A stretch of DNA of 64,000 nucleotides from Vibrio sp. Hep-1b-8 (GTDB lineage: Bacteria; Pseudomonadota; Gammaproteobacteria; Enterobacterales; Vibrionaceae): NCBI RefSeq assembly GCF_006124995.1, contig NZ_QEWN01000001.1:62001-126000 (forward strand), given 5' to 3'. Below are positions 45,016-54,293 of this stretch, piece after piece (the stretch's first letter is position 1; every line of letters begins with the position of its first letter). The notes under the pieces were generated by a model. It did not search any database. It was not told the origin of the DNA and was given only the letters and a program-made list of their open reading frames with translations. The position numbers and the translations under genes are program-made.

Positions 45016-47550
45016 CTACGAATGAATTTCTTGTCCTAGAGTCGACTTCAGAATGGTATCGAGTGCGTCTTTGGTTGTTGGTTTTGATAGTCGTCCATCC
45101 ATAAGCTCGCTCATCCTTTGTACATCTTTTTCTCCGGATTCACCAGAAAGAGCAATGATAGGGATAGCTGGATATGACTGACGTATAATGCTTGCTGCTT
45201 CAAAACCATCCATAACCGGCATCTGAATATCCATAAACACCAGATCAATGGGATTGCTTTGGATGATCTCGATTGCGACTTTACCGTTGTTAGCAAGCAC
45301 AACACCATAGCCAAGCTGCTCCAAATAGAGCTTAACGAGTGTCCGCTGAATCTCTTTGTCATCCACGACCAAAATCATATGTGATGACTTAGCAACAAAA
45401 CCTAGCTCACCTTTTGCCACTTCAGGATTAATTGGTGGGGCAAAATCGATCGCCGTTGGAGCGATAGGTGACGTTTTTATTTCATCAAGTCGTACACTAG
45501 AAGAAGGGAAGGTCAGAGTAAATTCTGTAAATTCGCCTGGTAGAGAATGACAACTTATTCCACCCCCAAAGGACGTCATGACGCGTTGACAGTAGCCTAA
45601 ACCTAGCCCACTACCACCACTCTTATTGTGGCTGAAAAAGTCATCGAAAATACGTGAGAGTAAAACCTGAGGAATACCAGGGCCAGAGTCACGGAAGATG
45701 ACATGATTTTCATATAGGCCGACTTCCGTACGGATTTCGATCCTGCTTTTTGGGTACGAATCAAAATAGTAGATAGCATTGCGTAATAGGTTGAACAGCA
45801 CAAAATTAAACAGGGTATCGTTGATCTTAACGACAAAGTCATTCTCAAGGTTCAGCTCTATCCGATTAAATTCATCTTCGCTCTCAAAGCCATATTGATT
45901 GATCGCACTATGAATGGCGTGACGAATAGAGGTCGCTTCCGATGGCTCTTGATCGAGAGACGAGCTATTGACCTCCCGCAGAATGATGTCAATCAGTTGT
46001 CTGCCGCGACGAATCGCTTGCTTGCCACTATGAACATGACGAAACAGATCATTCTGATCTTTGATGTTATTCAGTTTGCTTTCCAGAGATTCAAACTCAT
46101 ATTGTACTTGTGCGAGAGGATTTCTCATCTCATGGGCGATAGAGTTAGCAAGTGCCTGTGACTGTCTAACTTTACGTTCATAGTTTATGTGCACTTGAAC
46201 TTTTTTCAGTACCCTCTCCAGCGCTCGCAGCTCTTCGAATGAGAAATTAACGTCACCTTGTTTATGACTTGAGACTAAAACGTGAGAGAGTTTGTTCTTA
46301 CCTTCGTAAATCGGCAAGACCAATGCTGAATCCATCTGATTCATATTGGTATGCAAATTGGAAAGCTCGGCGTCACTGGTTTGTTCTATTGCGTCTTCCA
46401 ACTCGTCGATCACCAAAGGCGTCGAATGATTTTCAAAGTACGTGCGATAGAGACTGGCCCCTTGATAGTCATCGAGTAATTTCAGCTTGTCACTTGGCAC
46501 ACCAAGGTAGCTAGCCAATGCTTCGATCGCTTTCGATGGTGAGTTTTGAAACTCTTCTTCTAAATGGGCAATTTTATCTGTAGGGGGCGTAGATGAACCG
46601 TACAGAACGAAGCTGAGACAACTTCTCATCACTTGAGACGCGTATGGCCATGAAATACCAATAGTGATCAGCAAAGTAATCACCGTAGCGGTGCTGAGAT
46701 AGTCGAGGGGCTTAAACAGCGCGATAACTCCCGTGTAAGCCGCAGCAGTAAGCAGTAAAGAGCAAGCAACCAAACACAGGTAGCGAAAACTGTAAAAACG
46801 AGAGGCCAGTATCGCATAGCCCATAAATAGCATTTCACTGACTGACAATGCAGGTGGCAGCCAAGTCAAGGAGAAGTCATTAAAGAAGTAAGTGAAACCC
46901 AACTGTATGACCGCGGTAGAGGCCATGAAAATGGTCATTCCGAGGATCATGTAGTTAATCCGAGTGCGACGGATGCGGTTACTTGATTGCTTGATGGATA
47001 ATAGATTGGCAAACGTTAAAGCAAACAGCAGGGTCAAACCAATGAAGAATGGTTGAGTATAATGGCCAAATTCAAGTACAAATCGGCTTGGCCCCTCTAT
47101 CGTCACACCTAAGATAGTCAACCCGGGAATAAGGTTTACCACAGTACACATCACAATAATTGTGATGGCGAAGGCGAGCTGCCACAGACTGGTATGGCTG
47201 TCTGTGTAATGCGCTCTCAGTTTTGCAGAAAAAAAATAGGCAGAGCCAAAGGCCAGCAGCGCGGACAAGTTAGCAATTATGGCCATTGTAATGGCACTTT
47301 TTGCTCCCCAATCGGGCAACAAGCCAGTATGGAAATACGCGTTGCTGCAAATCCAGACAAACAAGCCCAATGTGTAGGACACATAGTAGAGATACTGCTT
47401 GATGCTAGAAAAGCCATGTTTTTTCGCCAGCGTTGAACAGAAATAGCCTGCCCAGACAAAAACCAGTAGTGCCGTTAGTATTAACACCACTGCCTTTGGA
47501 TAAAGTAGATGAGTGGTTAAGTAACTAAGCATAGTGAGGTTTGTGTCCAT
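45016..47550 (-). CDS. luxN: Autoinducer-1 (acyl-homoserine lactone) hybrid sensor kinase LuxN
   Basis: An 844-residue hybrid histidine kinase. About nine membrane spans fill residues 1-310, the acyl-HSL-binding part in LuxN. A linker follows, then the kinase: H-box SIAHEMRNPLAQ with His473, N-box near 588-594, G-boxes DSGPGIP and GSGLGLGYC. The C-terminal receiver has Asp774 in FMDIQMPVMDG and Lys823. These positions are nearly those of V. harveyi LuxN (849 residues). At low signal it feeds phosphate through LuxU to LuxO. The start lies 26 bases inside the end of luxM. Confidence 0.93.
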   Translation of the reverse strand: MDTNLTMLSYLTTHLLYPKAVVLILTALLVFVWAGYFCSTLAKKHGFSSIKQYLYYVSYTLGLFVWICSNAYFHTGLLPDWGAKSAITMAIIANLSALLAFGSAYFFSAKLRAHYTDSHTSLWQLAFAITIIVMCTVVNLIPGLTILGVTIEGPSRFVLEFGHYTQPFFIGLTLLFALTFANLLSIKQSSNRIRRTRINYMILGMTIFMASTAVIQLGFTYFFNDFSLTWLPPALSVSEMLFMGYAILASRFYSFRYLCLVACSLLLTAAAYTGVIALFKPLDYLSTATVITLLITIGISWPYASQVMRSCLSFVLYGSSTPPTDKIAHLEEEFQNSPSKAIEALASYLGVPSDKLKLLDDYQGASLYRTYFENHSTPLVIDELEDAIEQTSDAELSNLHTNMNQMDSALVLPIYEGKNKLSHVLVSSHKQGDVNFSFEELRALERVLKKVQVHINYERKVRQSQALANSIAHEMRNPLAQVQYEFESLESKLNNIKDQNDLFRHVHSGKQAIRRGRQLIDIILREVNSSSLDQEPSEATSIRHAIHSAINQYGFESEDEFNRIELNLENDFVVKINDTLFNFVLFNLLRNAIYYFDSYPKSRIEIRTEVGLYENHVIFRDSGPGIPQVLLSRIFDDFFSHNKSGGSGLGLGYCQRVMTSFGGGISCHSLPGEFTEFTLTFPSSSVRLDEIKTSPIAPTAIDFAPPINPEVAKGELGFVAKSSHMILVVDDKEIQRTLVKLYLEQLGYGVVLANNGKVAIEIIQSNPIDLVFMDIQMPVMDGFEAASIIRQSYPAIPIIALSGESGEKDVQRMSELMDGRLSKPTTKDALDTILKSTLGQEIHS

Positions 47551-48724
47551 GATTTCGATATTTTTTTAACTGACGGATGGTGAGTTTTTTGTAGCTTTTA
47601 TAGCTCGCTCTCGCTAGCTCTTGGTTGAGTGGTTGGATAAACCACAGTCCTTTATAGGTGGCAAACTCTGAACTAGAAACGTGGCTCGTACTGAGCTGAC
47701 TGAACACCGTTTCGCCTAAGCTCAAATAGTACTGAATCATTAAAGGTTGCTCAATCACAACAAATGCAATTTTATAGTGGAGTGAGGACAACTGTTCCAT
47801 TAAACGCTTCTGAGCCAAATAGAGATAGAAAATCATCTGAGACTGATTGCCGCTAACGGTAAGACGGATGATTTCACAACACTGTTGGTGTGACACTATC
47901 TTCTGCCACAACGAGTTTTCAAAAAGGGCGGATGAATGCCTTGGAATGTCTTGATTGTCTAATAAACCGTGCTCAGAAAGTTGGTCGACGGTTTTTTTTG
48001 TTGCAAGCAATTGCCAACTATCGGTTTGAAAAAATGGGGAAAAGTAGAGCCACTGTTCAGCCTGTGTATGGTGATTTATTTTGGCGCTGGCGACGATCAG
48101 TGCGCTATCTGAATCTGCTACTTGAGTTGCCAAAATGAAATGCGTTCCGCAGGTTGATTGATTGATCTCATAAAGCATTTCATACCATTTATGTTGCCAG
48201 ACAAAGGTCGAAAGGTTAATCAATACAATGGCATCGGGCAGTGTAAGAGCGTGTTGGCAGTGCAAGGTATAATAGTGCTTTTTGTGCTGCTCAATACAGT
48301 CGATCACACTGTCAAAATAGTCTGCTTCGTTGTGAGAGAGATTACGCTGTCTCTGGTCAAGAGCGGAATCATTTAATGAGTGGTAGCCTTTTTTGAGTTT
48401 CCAAATCTTATATCCGCACCAAGCTTGTGCCCAGTCATCAAACAGAAAAAGCGCATCTTGCTCAATTTGATGCCACTCTTTTGTACCAATACTCAGGGGG
48501 CGCTTTAGCTCCGCGTAATAAAATGGAGACATCAGCTTTGTCGCGATGTTTTTGTCCTGCAATGTCGGATCACTTTCGCAGACTAGACGTAGGCGTTCAT
48601 TGAGTACTTGTTGGAAAAACAAGTCACTGTTATCGCCAAATAACCGATCTATTTGCGTAAATAAAGCGTATGCGTCGTGCGCGACTCCTGATGAGGCAGG
48701 AGCAGGGATGTTTGTGTTAGCCAT
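47525..48724 (-). CDS. luxM: Acyl-homoserine-lactone synthase LuxM
   Basis: A 399-residue synthase of the LuxM/AinS family, which makes an AHL (3-hydroxy-butanoyl-HSL in V. harveyi) from S-adenosylmethionine and acyl donor, unrelated to LuxI. The length equals the V. harveyi protein. The YAELKRPLSIGTKEWHQIEQD segment and the basic tail SYKSYKKLTIRQLKKYRNHG fit the family. It is directly followed by its cognate sensor luxN, overlapping it. Side-chain specificity cannot be read from sequence. Confidence 0.9.
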   Translation of the reverse strand: MANTNIPAPASSGVAHDAYALFTQIDRLFGDNSDLFFQQVLNERLRLVCESDPTLQDKNIATKLMSPFYYAELKRPLSIGTKEWHQIEQDALFLFDDWAQAWCGYKIWKLKKGYHSLNDSALDQRQRNLSHNEADYFDSVIDCIEQHKKHYYTLHCQHALTLPDAIVLINLSTFVWQHKWYEMLYEINQSTCGTHFILATQVADSDSALIVASAKINHHTQAEQWLYFSPFFQTDSWQLLATKKTVDQLSEHGLLDNQDIPRHSSALFENSLWQKIVSHQQCCEIIRLTVSGNQSQMIFYLYLAQKRLMEQLSSLHYKIAFVVIEQPLMIQYYLSLGETVFSQLSTSHVSSSEFATYKGLWFIQPLNQELARASYKSYKKLTIRQLKKYRNHGHKPHYA

Positions 48725-49101
48725 AGACGTTTGTCGTATATTTTTGTTTTTAGATGGCTAGTATTAATACAGATGAGTATGTGTGCAACTAAATTGATAT
48801 AAATAATTCATATTTAACTTGATAATTAATCAAATAGTTGATGTTGAGCACATTAGTATTAGATTAAATAGCAAGCCAATGAGGCTAATGGCGCGCAGTT
48901 AAAGCACCCTATAACAAAGCATATTGTATGGTAACAAGGCTCATTCTCTATGCTTGTAGGATTTTAAGACCGATTGCACCATTTTTCTTATCCACATCAA
49001 TGCTAGAAGGGAAGTGCGTCCATCAAATCAAAGTCTAAGAATAAAAAAAGCCGCTTTGTTTCATGCGGCTTACTCTATTAATGGTTAAACACTAGTTGAA
49101 A
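48725..49101. other. Gap between luxM and the secreted-protein gene
   Basis: A 377-base AT-rich stretch. It holds the terminator at 49043-49071 and presumably the luxM promoter near 48730-48850, where no clear -35/-10 pair can be selected. No gene is seen. Confidence 0.45.
49043..49071 (-). terminator. Terminator after the secreted protein gene
   Basis: AAGCCGC and GCGGCTT arms with a 9-base loop; on the minus strand TTTTTTT follows. It lies 30 bases past the stop at 49102. Confidence 0.8.
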
Positions 49102-50265
49102 TTAACCCTTCTTACATGCAAAGAAACCATGGTAGTAACTGTTGGCTGCAGGAGTGAACGTTGGGTTAGCGTTTAATGCGGTTAAGATACCCACAATACC
49201 ATTGCCCCCAGGGATTGCATTACTCCACCATGTATTTAAAATAGCAGTATCTTTGGTCCAATAACCAGTAGAGCCTGGCCAAGATTGATTAAACGTTTGA
49301 CTACTCGCAAAAGCAAGCATTTCACTCTCTGTCATTGGTTTAGCAGCTTCACCGATCGCATCACAGTATGCCTCCAGAAGATTGTTGTTTCCTCGTGCTC
49401 TTGGGGCATAAACATATTGCTTGGTTTTACCATTATGCGTGACAGATTCAATTTTCTTCATTGTTTCGCTAGGGAATAGCGCTGAAAACTGTTCCGGCGA
49501 TGGCGGATAAAAATAAACCGTATCATTCGTCTCGATATCACTATCTCGCACTAATCTTTCATCACACTCGGGAGTAAAGTAGCCAACGGTGGCGTCAGTC
49601 AATACCACCGACGAACACAAACCGAGTAGTTCAACGTTATTGGTCTTTAAATCTGTAGTAAATGCACGTTCATGTTCAAATGTAGCATAACTAGGCGTCA
49701 GCTCTTCCAATTGTGCTGTGGTTAGCGCGGTATTTCCATTAAACAAGGCTCGAAGGATACCTACTGGTTTAGGTCCAGCTGAAGCATTTACCGGCCCTTT
49801 GTAAGTAAAAGTCGCTTTGGTATTTACTGTAGTCGCAGAATCAAGAATAAAATCGTCGGTAAACTGATTGCTGAAGTCCCAATATTCCTCGAAGTTTAGT
49901 ACATTGCTTCTCGTCATACGTTGACGAATATTGGGTACAACTGTAAGTTCATTAGAACATTCCATATTTACATTATCGATGTTACAAAGTTTGATGGTTT
50001 TACCACGCAACTTGTGACTCGGAGCAAAAAATAGGTTGTCTGACTGTACTTGTCCACTACTATCAATCCACGCGAACTGGTTCACGCTTCCATCATCGTT
50101 ATACTTTTTAATCGGGCCATTCTCTGGGCTAGATAGAATAGGTATGCCTACTGGCGTTTCCTCTCTAGACCCTAAATAGCTCTCAATTTCCATCGCGGCA
50201 TATGATAGCGAAGACGACATGACTAACGACGTCACGATGCTTAACTTAAATATTTTTATTATCAT
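49102..50265 (-). CDS. Secreted protein with invasin-like C-terminal domain
   Basis: A 387-residue exported protein: signal peptide 1-23 (SLSYA before AMEIE), an N-terminal part with a disulfide-type pair (KLCNIDNVNMECS), and a C-terminal module of about 95 residues (LLEAYCDAIGEAAKPMTESEMLAF ... WPGSTGYWTKD ... YHGFFACKK). The Cys-bounded module with a WP-x5-YW core resembles the lectin-like ends of intimin/invasin and Zir-type exoproteins. Divergent from the OmpA-like gene and related in plan to 52957-53940. Function inferred only: adhesion or exoprotein. Confidence 0.6.
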   Translation of the reverse strand: MIIKIFKLSIVTSLVMSSSLSYAAMEIESYLGSREETPVGIPILSSPENGPIKKYNDDGSVNQFAWIDSSGQVQSDNLFFAPSHKLRGKTIKLCNIDNVNMECSNELTVVPNIRQRMTRSNVLNFEEYWDFSNQFTDDFILDSATTVNTKATFTYKGPVNASAGPKPVGILRALFNGNTALTTAQLEELTPSYATFEHERAFTTDLKTNNVELLGLCSSVVLTDATVGYFTPECDERLVRDSDIETNDTVYFYPPSPEQFSALFPSETMKKIESVTHNGKTKQYVYAPRARGNNNLLEAYCDAIGEAAKPMTESEMLAFASSQTFNQSWPGSTGYWTKDTAILNTWWSNAIPGGNGIVGILTALNANPTFTPAANSYYHGFFACKKG

Positions 50266-50477
50266 ATTAGATAATTCCCTTGGTTATAAAATAATATTGT
50301 TTATCTATATTTCAGCTAAAAAATCCTTCAGCACTTAAATATTAATAACTTAAGCGTTATTAGTGCATGGGAAATATCCTTTGGTTGTGTGGGAAAAATC
50401 CGACTTATATGTATGTTGACTCGTGATCACACTATTTTTATGATTTGTAACTTTATCCACTTTAAACTCAATTAAAT

Positions 50478-50507
50478 TTGACATTAAATATAGGCCCAGT
50501 TTATTCT
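50478..50507 (+). promoter_or_regulatory. Probable sigma-70 promoter of the OmpA-like gene
   Basis: TTGACA, an 18-base spacer, then TATTCT (four of six matches to TATAAT). It points toward the gene starting at 50624. Confidence 0.45.
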
Positions 50508-50515
50508 AATTTTGT

Positions 50516-50548
50516 TTATTATCATTAGAATTTTTTATTATCATTAGA
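50516..50548 (+). repeat. Tandem direct repeat, possible operator
   Basis: TTATTATCATTAGA occurs at 50516-50529 and again at 50535-50548, a period of 19 bases. It lies just downstream of the putative -10 box, where a repressor could block initiation. Confidence 0.5.
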
Positions 50549-50623
50549 CTAACCTATATAAAGAATATTTAAATTACAAAATTGTCATTTAATAAAATTT
50601 TCTTTAGTGGAGGAAAAAAAGCA

Positions 50624-51541
50624 ATGACAAACATTGGTTCGATCTCATGCGTAATGCTATTTATAATATCAACAATTAGTTATGCGATAGAGCTTGAGGA
50701 TGTAAGATTATCGGCTGGAAGCGGGTTACTTATCGGTACTGATGGGTGCTCAGAGAGCTACTATCAGTGTGACTTAAATTCAATATATTACGAATTTGGG
50801 ATCGATTTTGAATCACATAATTTAGCTCTGGGTAGCTCAATTTTAATCGCCAATGACTTCGAGGCTCAATCTGAAAAAACTCAGAATCGACAAGACTTCA
50901 ATATCAAGTCGCTTAATACCGTTACTAAATACAAGTACCCACTTGGTCACGACTCTCGCCTAGATTTTGGTATTGGGCTCTCTATATGGAAGGACAAACA
51001 ATACGGCATCAGTGACAGTGAACATGTCGGTAGCTCAGCATACCTTATGTTGGCGTATGAAAGATACGTCAACTTATTAGATCTTAATGTCAGTTCTAGC
51101 GTTAAATACTTTCCTAATTTTTACGGTTTAGACTTTGACATGTTGTTACTTGGTGTCTCATTTTCGAAAAGTCAAATTCAGCGTCGAATCAAAAATGCGA
51201 TAGAGAATAGTCAGGATAAAAGTAACATTGATTACCAACAAGTGGTAAGCACAACTCTATATTTTGATGAATCATCAAGTTTATTAACTTCCTCCCATAA
51301 CCTAACGCAATTTCTAGATGGCGATTACTTCGTTGTATATGGATATAGGAGTTACAACGAAGACATTATTGTTTCTATCGATCGGGCACGAAGAGTAGAA
51401 AGTGCTTTAAAAGAGCTTTATCCCAATTCAAAAATCGACATTATTAATATGTCTTATACCGTTCCTTATTCTGCAAAAAGTAATGGTGATGGTTACCAAG
51501 AAGAACGCAGGGTAATAATTAAATCATATCGTCCAAACTAA
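50624..51541 (+). CDS. Outer-membrane barrel protein with OmpA-like C-terminal domain
   Basis: A 305-residue protein. Signal peptide 1-21 (ISYA), then about 165 residues of alternating hydrophobic strands suggesting an 8-strand OmpA-type barrel, then a linker and an OmpA/MotB-like peptidoglycan-binding domain (STTLYFDESSSLLT, VYGYRSYNEDIIVSIDRARRV, ending EERRVIIKS). The Asn/Asp-Arg residues that bind peptidoglycan are partly changed, so binding is uncertain. The ATG at 50624 follows GGAGG. It is 9 bases before the Ig-like lipoprotein gene, so the two form an operon. Confidence 0.72.
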   Translation: MTNIGSISCVMLFIISTISYAIELEDVRLSAGSGLLIGTDGCSESYYQCDLNSIYYEFGIDFESHNLALGSSILIANDFEAQSEKTQNRQDFNIKSLNTVTKYKYPLGHDSRLDFGIGLSIWKDKQYGISDSEHVGSSAYLMLAYERYVNLLDLNVSSSVKYFPNFYGLDFDMLLLGVSFSKSQIQRRIKNAIENSQDKSNIDYQQVVSTTLYFDESSSLLTSSHNLTQFLDGDYFVVYGYRSYNEDIIVSIDRARRVESALKELYPNSKIDIINMSYTVPYSAKSNGDGYQEERRVIIKSYRPN

Positions 51542-51550
51542 GGCTTACTT

Positions 51551-52681
51551 ATGAAGATGTTAATAATGCTAATTTGTCTTACTGCAATTTTTGGCTGCAA
51601 AAGTGAAGAAAAGCTATTTGCAGAAGTCGATAATGAAAAAGGCATAAGATGGTCTAGTCTTTCTATTGAACTTGATAATAAACAATTATCGATAGGCAGT
51701 TCATTTGATCCTACTGTAAAAGTAATCGATACAAATGGAAATTCTTATCTGTTAGATCCTAAATCTGTCACATGGAAATTTTCGGATCCCTCTGCTATTA
51801 GTTTTGGGCAAGGGACTAATGGTTTCTTCTCAGCAAGCAAAATCACAAGAGCGACGATTCGCGCACAGTATGAGACCCTCTCCTCTAATGAATTAGTGGT
51901 TAATATCGAACCTGTATATATTACTGATACAAAATTAGTGTCTTACGCAAATCCTGTCGTTTTATCACATGCTCCTATCTTAGAGTGGGCATCGCGCAAA
52001 ATCTATCTCAAAGCTATCATGAATAATGGTTCAATTATTGATGTCACTGAAAAGGCAAATTGGACGACAAGCGACAGTAGTGTCATCATTTTCACACCTG
52101 GAATTGCGGGAGTTTTAAGTAAGACCCTACGAAGTACGGGGGCTGGCAAAGCAACCATCACTGCCGAATATGCGGGTTTCACTAAATCCATTGATATAGA
52201 GGTTAAAGACCTATTGAATTTAGGCGAGAAAGTTGGCTGTGGCGTTGAAACAATTACAATATCCATACCCGATACCGGGAAATCTTTGATGTTTCGTTGT
52301 CCCCCTGTCGGTCGAAAAGACGTAGGCGATTATATATCTACTCAGGCCGCAGGCGCCTATGCTGCTGGAATCATTAATGCCTTTCTTCCTCTGTTTAAGT
52401 TCGACAGCGCAGTTGCTTATTGTGCTAGCCTAGGGCAAGGCTATCGTTTGCCATATTGGTCGGAACATTATGCGTTTGAAAAACAAATTAATTCTGGAGT
52501 CACACAACCTCATGGTCCCTATCTCGACTATGGCTGGCCGCAAATAGCTAGACATTGGCTACTAGACGACACAGGAAAACCAGGTGTGCATCTTTTGAAA
52601 TATTTCGGTCATAGAGGTAATTTCGAACAAGATGGTAATGATTATACTGACGTAACGGCATTATGCGTGAAGGAAGTGTAA
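51551..52681 (+). CDS. Ig-like lipoprotein with invasin-type C-terminal domain
   Basis: A 376-residue lipoprotein: lipobox IFGC (Cys16), two bacterial Ig-like (Big_2-type) domains at about 35-120 and 125-220 (each with the WxxSDxSxxxF pattern, e.g. VTWKFSDPSAISF), then a Cys-containing end domain from about 260 (FDSAVAYCASLGQGYRLPYWSE ... YTDVTALCVKE). The RLP/YW/C layout is that of intimin/invasin lectin-like modules. Probably on the cell surface or outer membrane, partnered with the OmpA-like protein encoded 9 bases upstream. Adhesion is an inference. Confidence 0.68.
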   Translation: MKMLIMLICLTAIFGCKSEEKLFAEVDNEKGIRWSSLSIELDNKQLSIGSSFDPTVKVIDTNGNSYLLDPKSVTWKFSDPSAISFGQGTNGFFSASKITRATIRAQYETLSSNELVVNIEPVYITDTKLVSYANPVVLSHAPILEWASRKIYLKAIMNNGSIIDVTEKANWTTSDSSVIIFTPGIAGVLSKTLRSTGAGKATITAEYAGFTKSIDIEVKDLLNLGEKVGCGVETITISIPDTGKSLMFRCPPVGRKDVGDYISTQAAGAYAAGIINAFLPLFKFDSAVAYCASLGQGYRLPYWSEHYAFEKQINSGVTQPHGPYLDYGWPQIARHWLLDDTGKPGVHLLKYFGHRGNFEQDGNDYTDVTALCVKEV

Positions 52682-52956
52682 CTAACGACTTTCATTTGAT
52701 TTGTCTAACTACCTACCCGTTATCATCATTAAATGACTCCGTACTTCGCCGCTAGAAATTGGTTGTTGTGTTACACAATCACTGTTCTCAAAATGGCGAA
52801 GTAGGTACCTCCCGAGCATGCCGGGGTACTTACTAATTACAACGCTAAAGTGTTGATCAAAATTACAAACAGCTAATACTGTAATTTTAGATTTGACATT
52901 CATCCATGGGTAAACCTGTGGTTTTATGTATTCACAAAATAAAAGAGAAAAAGCAA

Positions 52957-53940
52957 ATGATACAATTGACTACTCTGTTAGTTATTTATTTCTTTTCCAG
53001 CCTAGCATACGCTGGTGAAGTAAGCATACAAAACCGCCACCAAAACTTCCTAACTGGAATGATCGACAATCGAATAGCGACCAACTATGACCATAATTCT
53101 TTATTTCGTACTATTTATTGGCAACGACAGTCTGGCACAGTCGTATCCGAAAAACCTTACTATTTCCTAAACTCGACTGGCAACGACTCGGTGAAGTTTT
53201 GTATTAAAGAAAATAATAAAGCCGCTCAATGTTCCCGCTACTACCAAAGCGACCGGCCAAACAGTGCCCGTTCTATTCAGCGTAATTCAGGGTCAATGAC
53301 CAACATTATTAATAATGGTGAGAATTTGCAGATATCTGATGTTTTTTCTGCAACAGCGAGCTTTCATATCTTACAGGGCCAATTTTCTTTCTTATACCAT
53401 CAAGTCGAAGATCAGGATGGTAGTGTGTTAAGTGCCAATTTTATTGAGAGTACGACTAGTGTGTTAAACAACATCTCTGTGCCTTTACAAGCCAGCTCAG
53501 TCCGTTCCTGTTCATTAGGGGGGTTTGCATATGGCTCACCTATTTCTATCTCGAGCTGCTCTGATCCTGTCCCAGTGGTAGACCCAAACGATGAGCCATT
53601 TTATCAATGGTCTGGCCGAATGTATTACACTCACATGGGTCCGTTTGACAACCTCCAACAGGGAAGAGATGCCTGTAGCAACTCTACATATGCAAATTAC
53701 AATGACTGGAGTCTAGTCAAACTGGATGAACGCCTGATCACTAAGCCATTGGAACGAGTACGCGAAGCTCCCTTTAATTTGCTCTATACGGGGGGGCATG
53801 AAGTTGGGGTGGGTGTCGCTGATGATGCTTTTTTCTATTGGACATATGCGGCCAATGGTCGATTGATAGAGCATAAATTTAAATGGTGGTCAGTACCGGA
53901 TTTCACGTATGACACGGTGATTTGCACGCGTCGTACATAA
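52957..53940 (+). CDS. Secreted protein with Cys-bounded invasin-like end
   Basis: A 327-residue exported protein with signal peptide 1-19 (SLAYA before GEVSI). An N-terminal region with YYF-x-S...KFC-x8-QCS resembles that of the protein at 49102-50265 and may be an Ig-like fold. The C-terminal module (WSGRMYYTHMGPFDNLQQGRDACS ... YWTYAANG ... DTVICTRR) again has two terminal Cys. The ATG at 52957 begins the signal; an earlier one at 52906 adds a charged leader and is less likely. Its own promoter may lie in the 275-base gap upstream. Function unknown. Confidence 0.6.
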   Translation: MIQLTTLLVIYFFSSLAYAGEVSIQNRHQNFLTGMIDNRIATNYDHNSLFRTIYWQRQSGTVVSEKPYYFLNSTGNDSVKFCIKENNKAAQCSRYYQSDRPNSARSIQRNSGSMTNIINNGENLQISDVFSATASFHILQGQFSFLYHQVEDQDGSVLSANFIESTTSVLNNISVPLQASSVRSCSLGGFAYGSPISISSCSDPVPVVDPNDEPFYQWSGRMYYTHMGPFDNLQQGRDACSNSTYANYNDWSLVKLDERLITKPLERVREAPFNLLYTGGHEVGVGVADDAFFYWTYAANGRLIEHKFKWWSVPDFTYDTVICTRRT

Positions 53941-54074
53941 TGTTCAGTCAGCATAGGCTTTGTTGACTAACGGCTTTGATCATTGCGTAAGTCTCCCACG
54001 ACTTGGTATGTAGATCTGATAAGGATCGGTTAACCGGTCCTTCTGATGAGAGACAATCGGAAGCCTGTTTTTAG

Positions 54075-54218
54075 GTTTCCGATTTTCTCGAAGAAAATCC
54101 TGTTGGTGTAGCTCGAATCACCACTTTCTCTGAACATATCCCCGATGAGTGGGTTGCTAAGGCGGCAGTTCTCTCTGACAAAGCGGCTGTCCACCGACGC
54201 CGATTACCAAGTGACATG
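54075..54218 (+). pseudogene. N-terminal fragment of an IS4-family transposase
   Basis: Reading 54075-54218 in one frame gives DFLEENPVGVARITTFSEHIPDEWVAKAA and on to RRRLPSDM, the start of IS4-type transposases. The frame then ends within 15 bases (stop at 54231) and the catalytic DDE part is absent. The junction runs straight into the decayed yciB copy, so the IS was cut away by deletion or recombination. Confidence 0.7.
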
Positions 54219-54293
54219 TGCGTATTTTGGTGATTGTGATCGCTCTTTTCCGGAAATGACTGATCGGAATGCTCCGAAATATGCATCTGGTTT

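Larger units (their letters stand above)
50266..50623. other. AT-rich divergent control region of the exoprotein cluster
   Basis: A 358-base stretch between two divergent exported-protein genes. It contains a promoter-like pair at 50478 and two 14-base direct repeats. No gene is seen. Confidence 0.5.

Noticed and set aside
52709..52903. 64-codon leftward frame between the two exoprotein genes
   Set aside because: No ribosome site, no signal or motif, and it fills the likely promoter gap of the following gene.
52682..52956. Inverted GGTACCTCCC/GGGGTACT motif as an integron attC site
   Set aside because: No core-site pair or integrase, and no cassette pattern around it.
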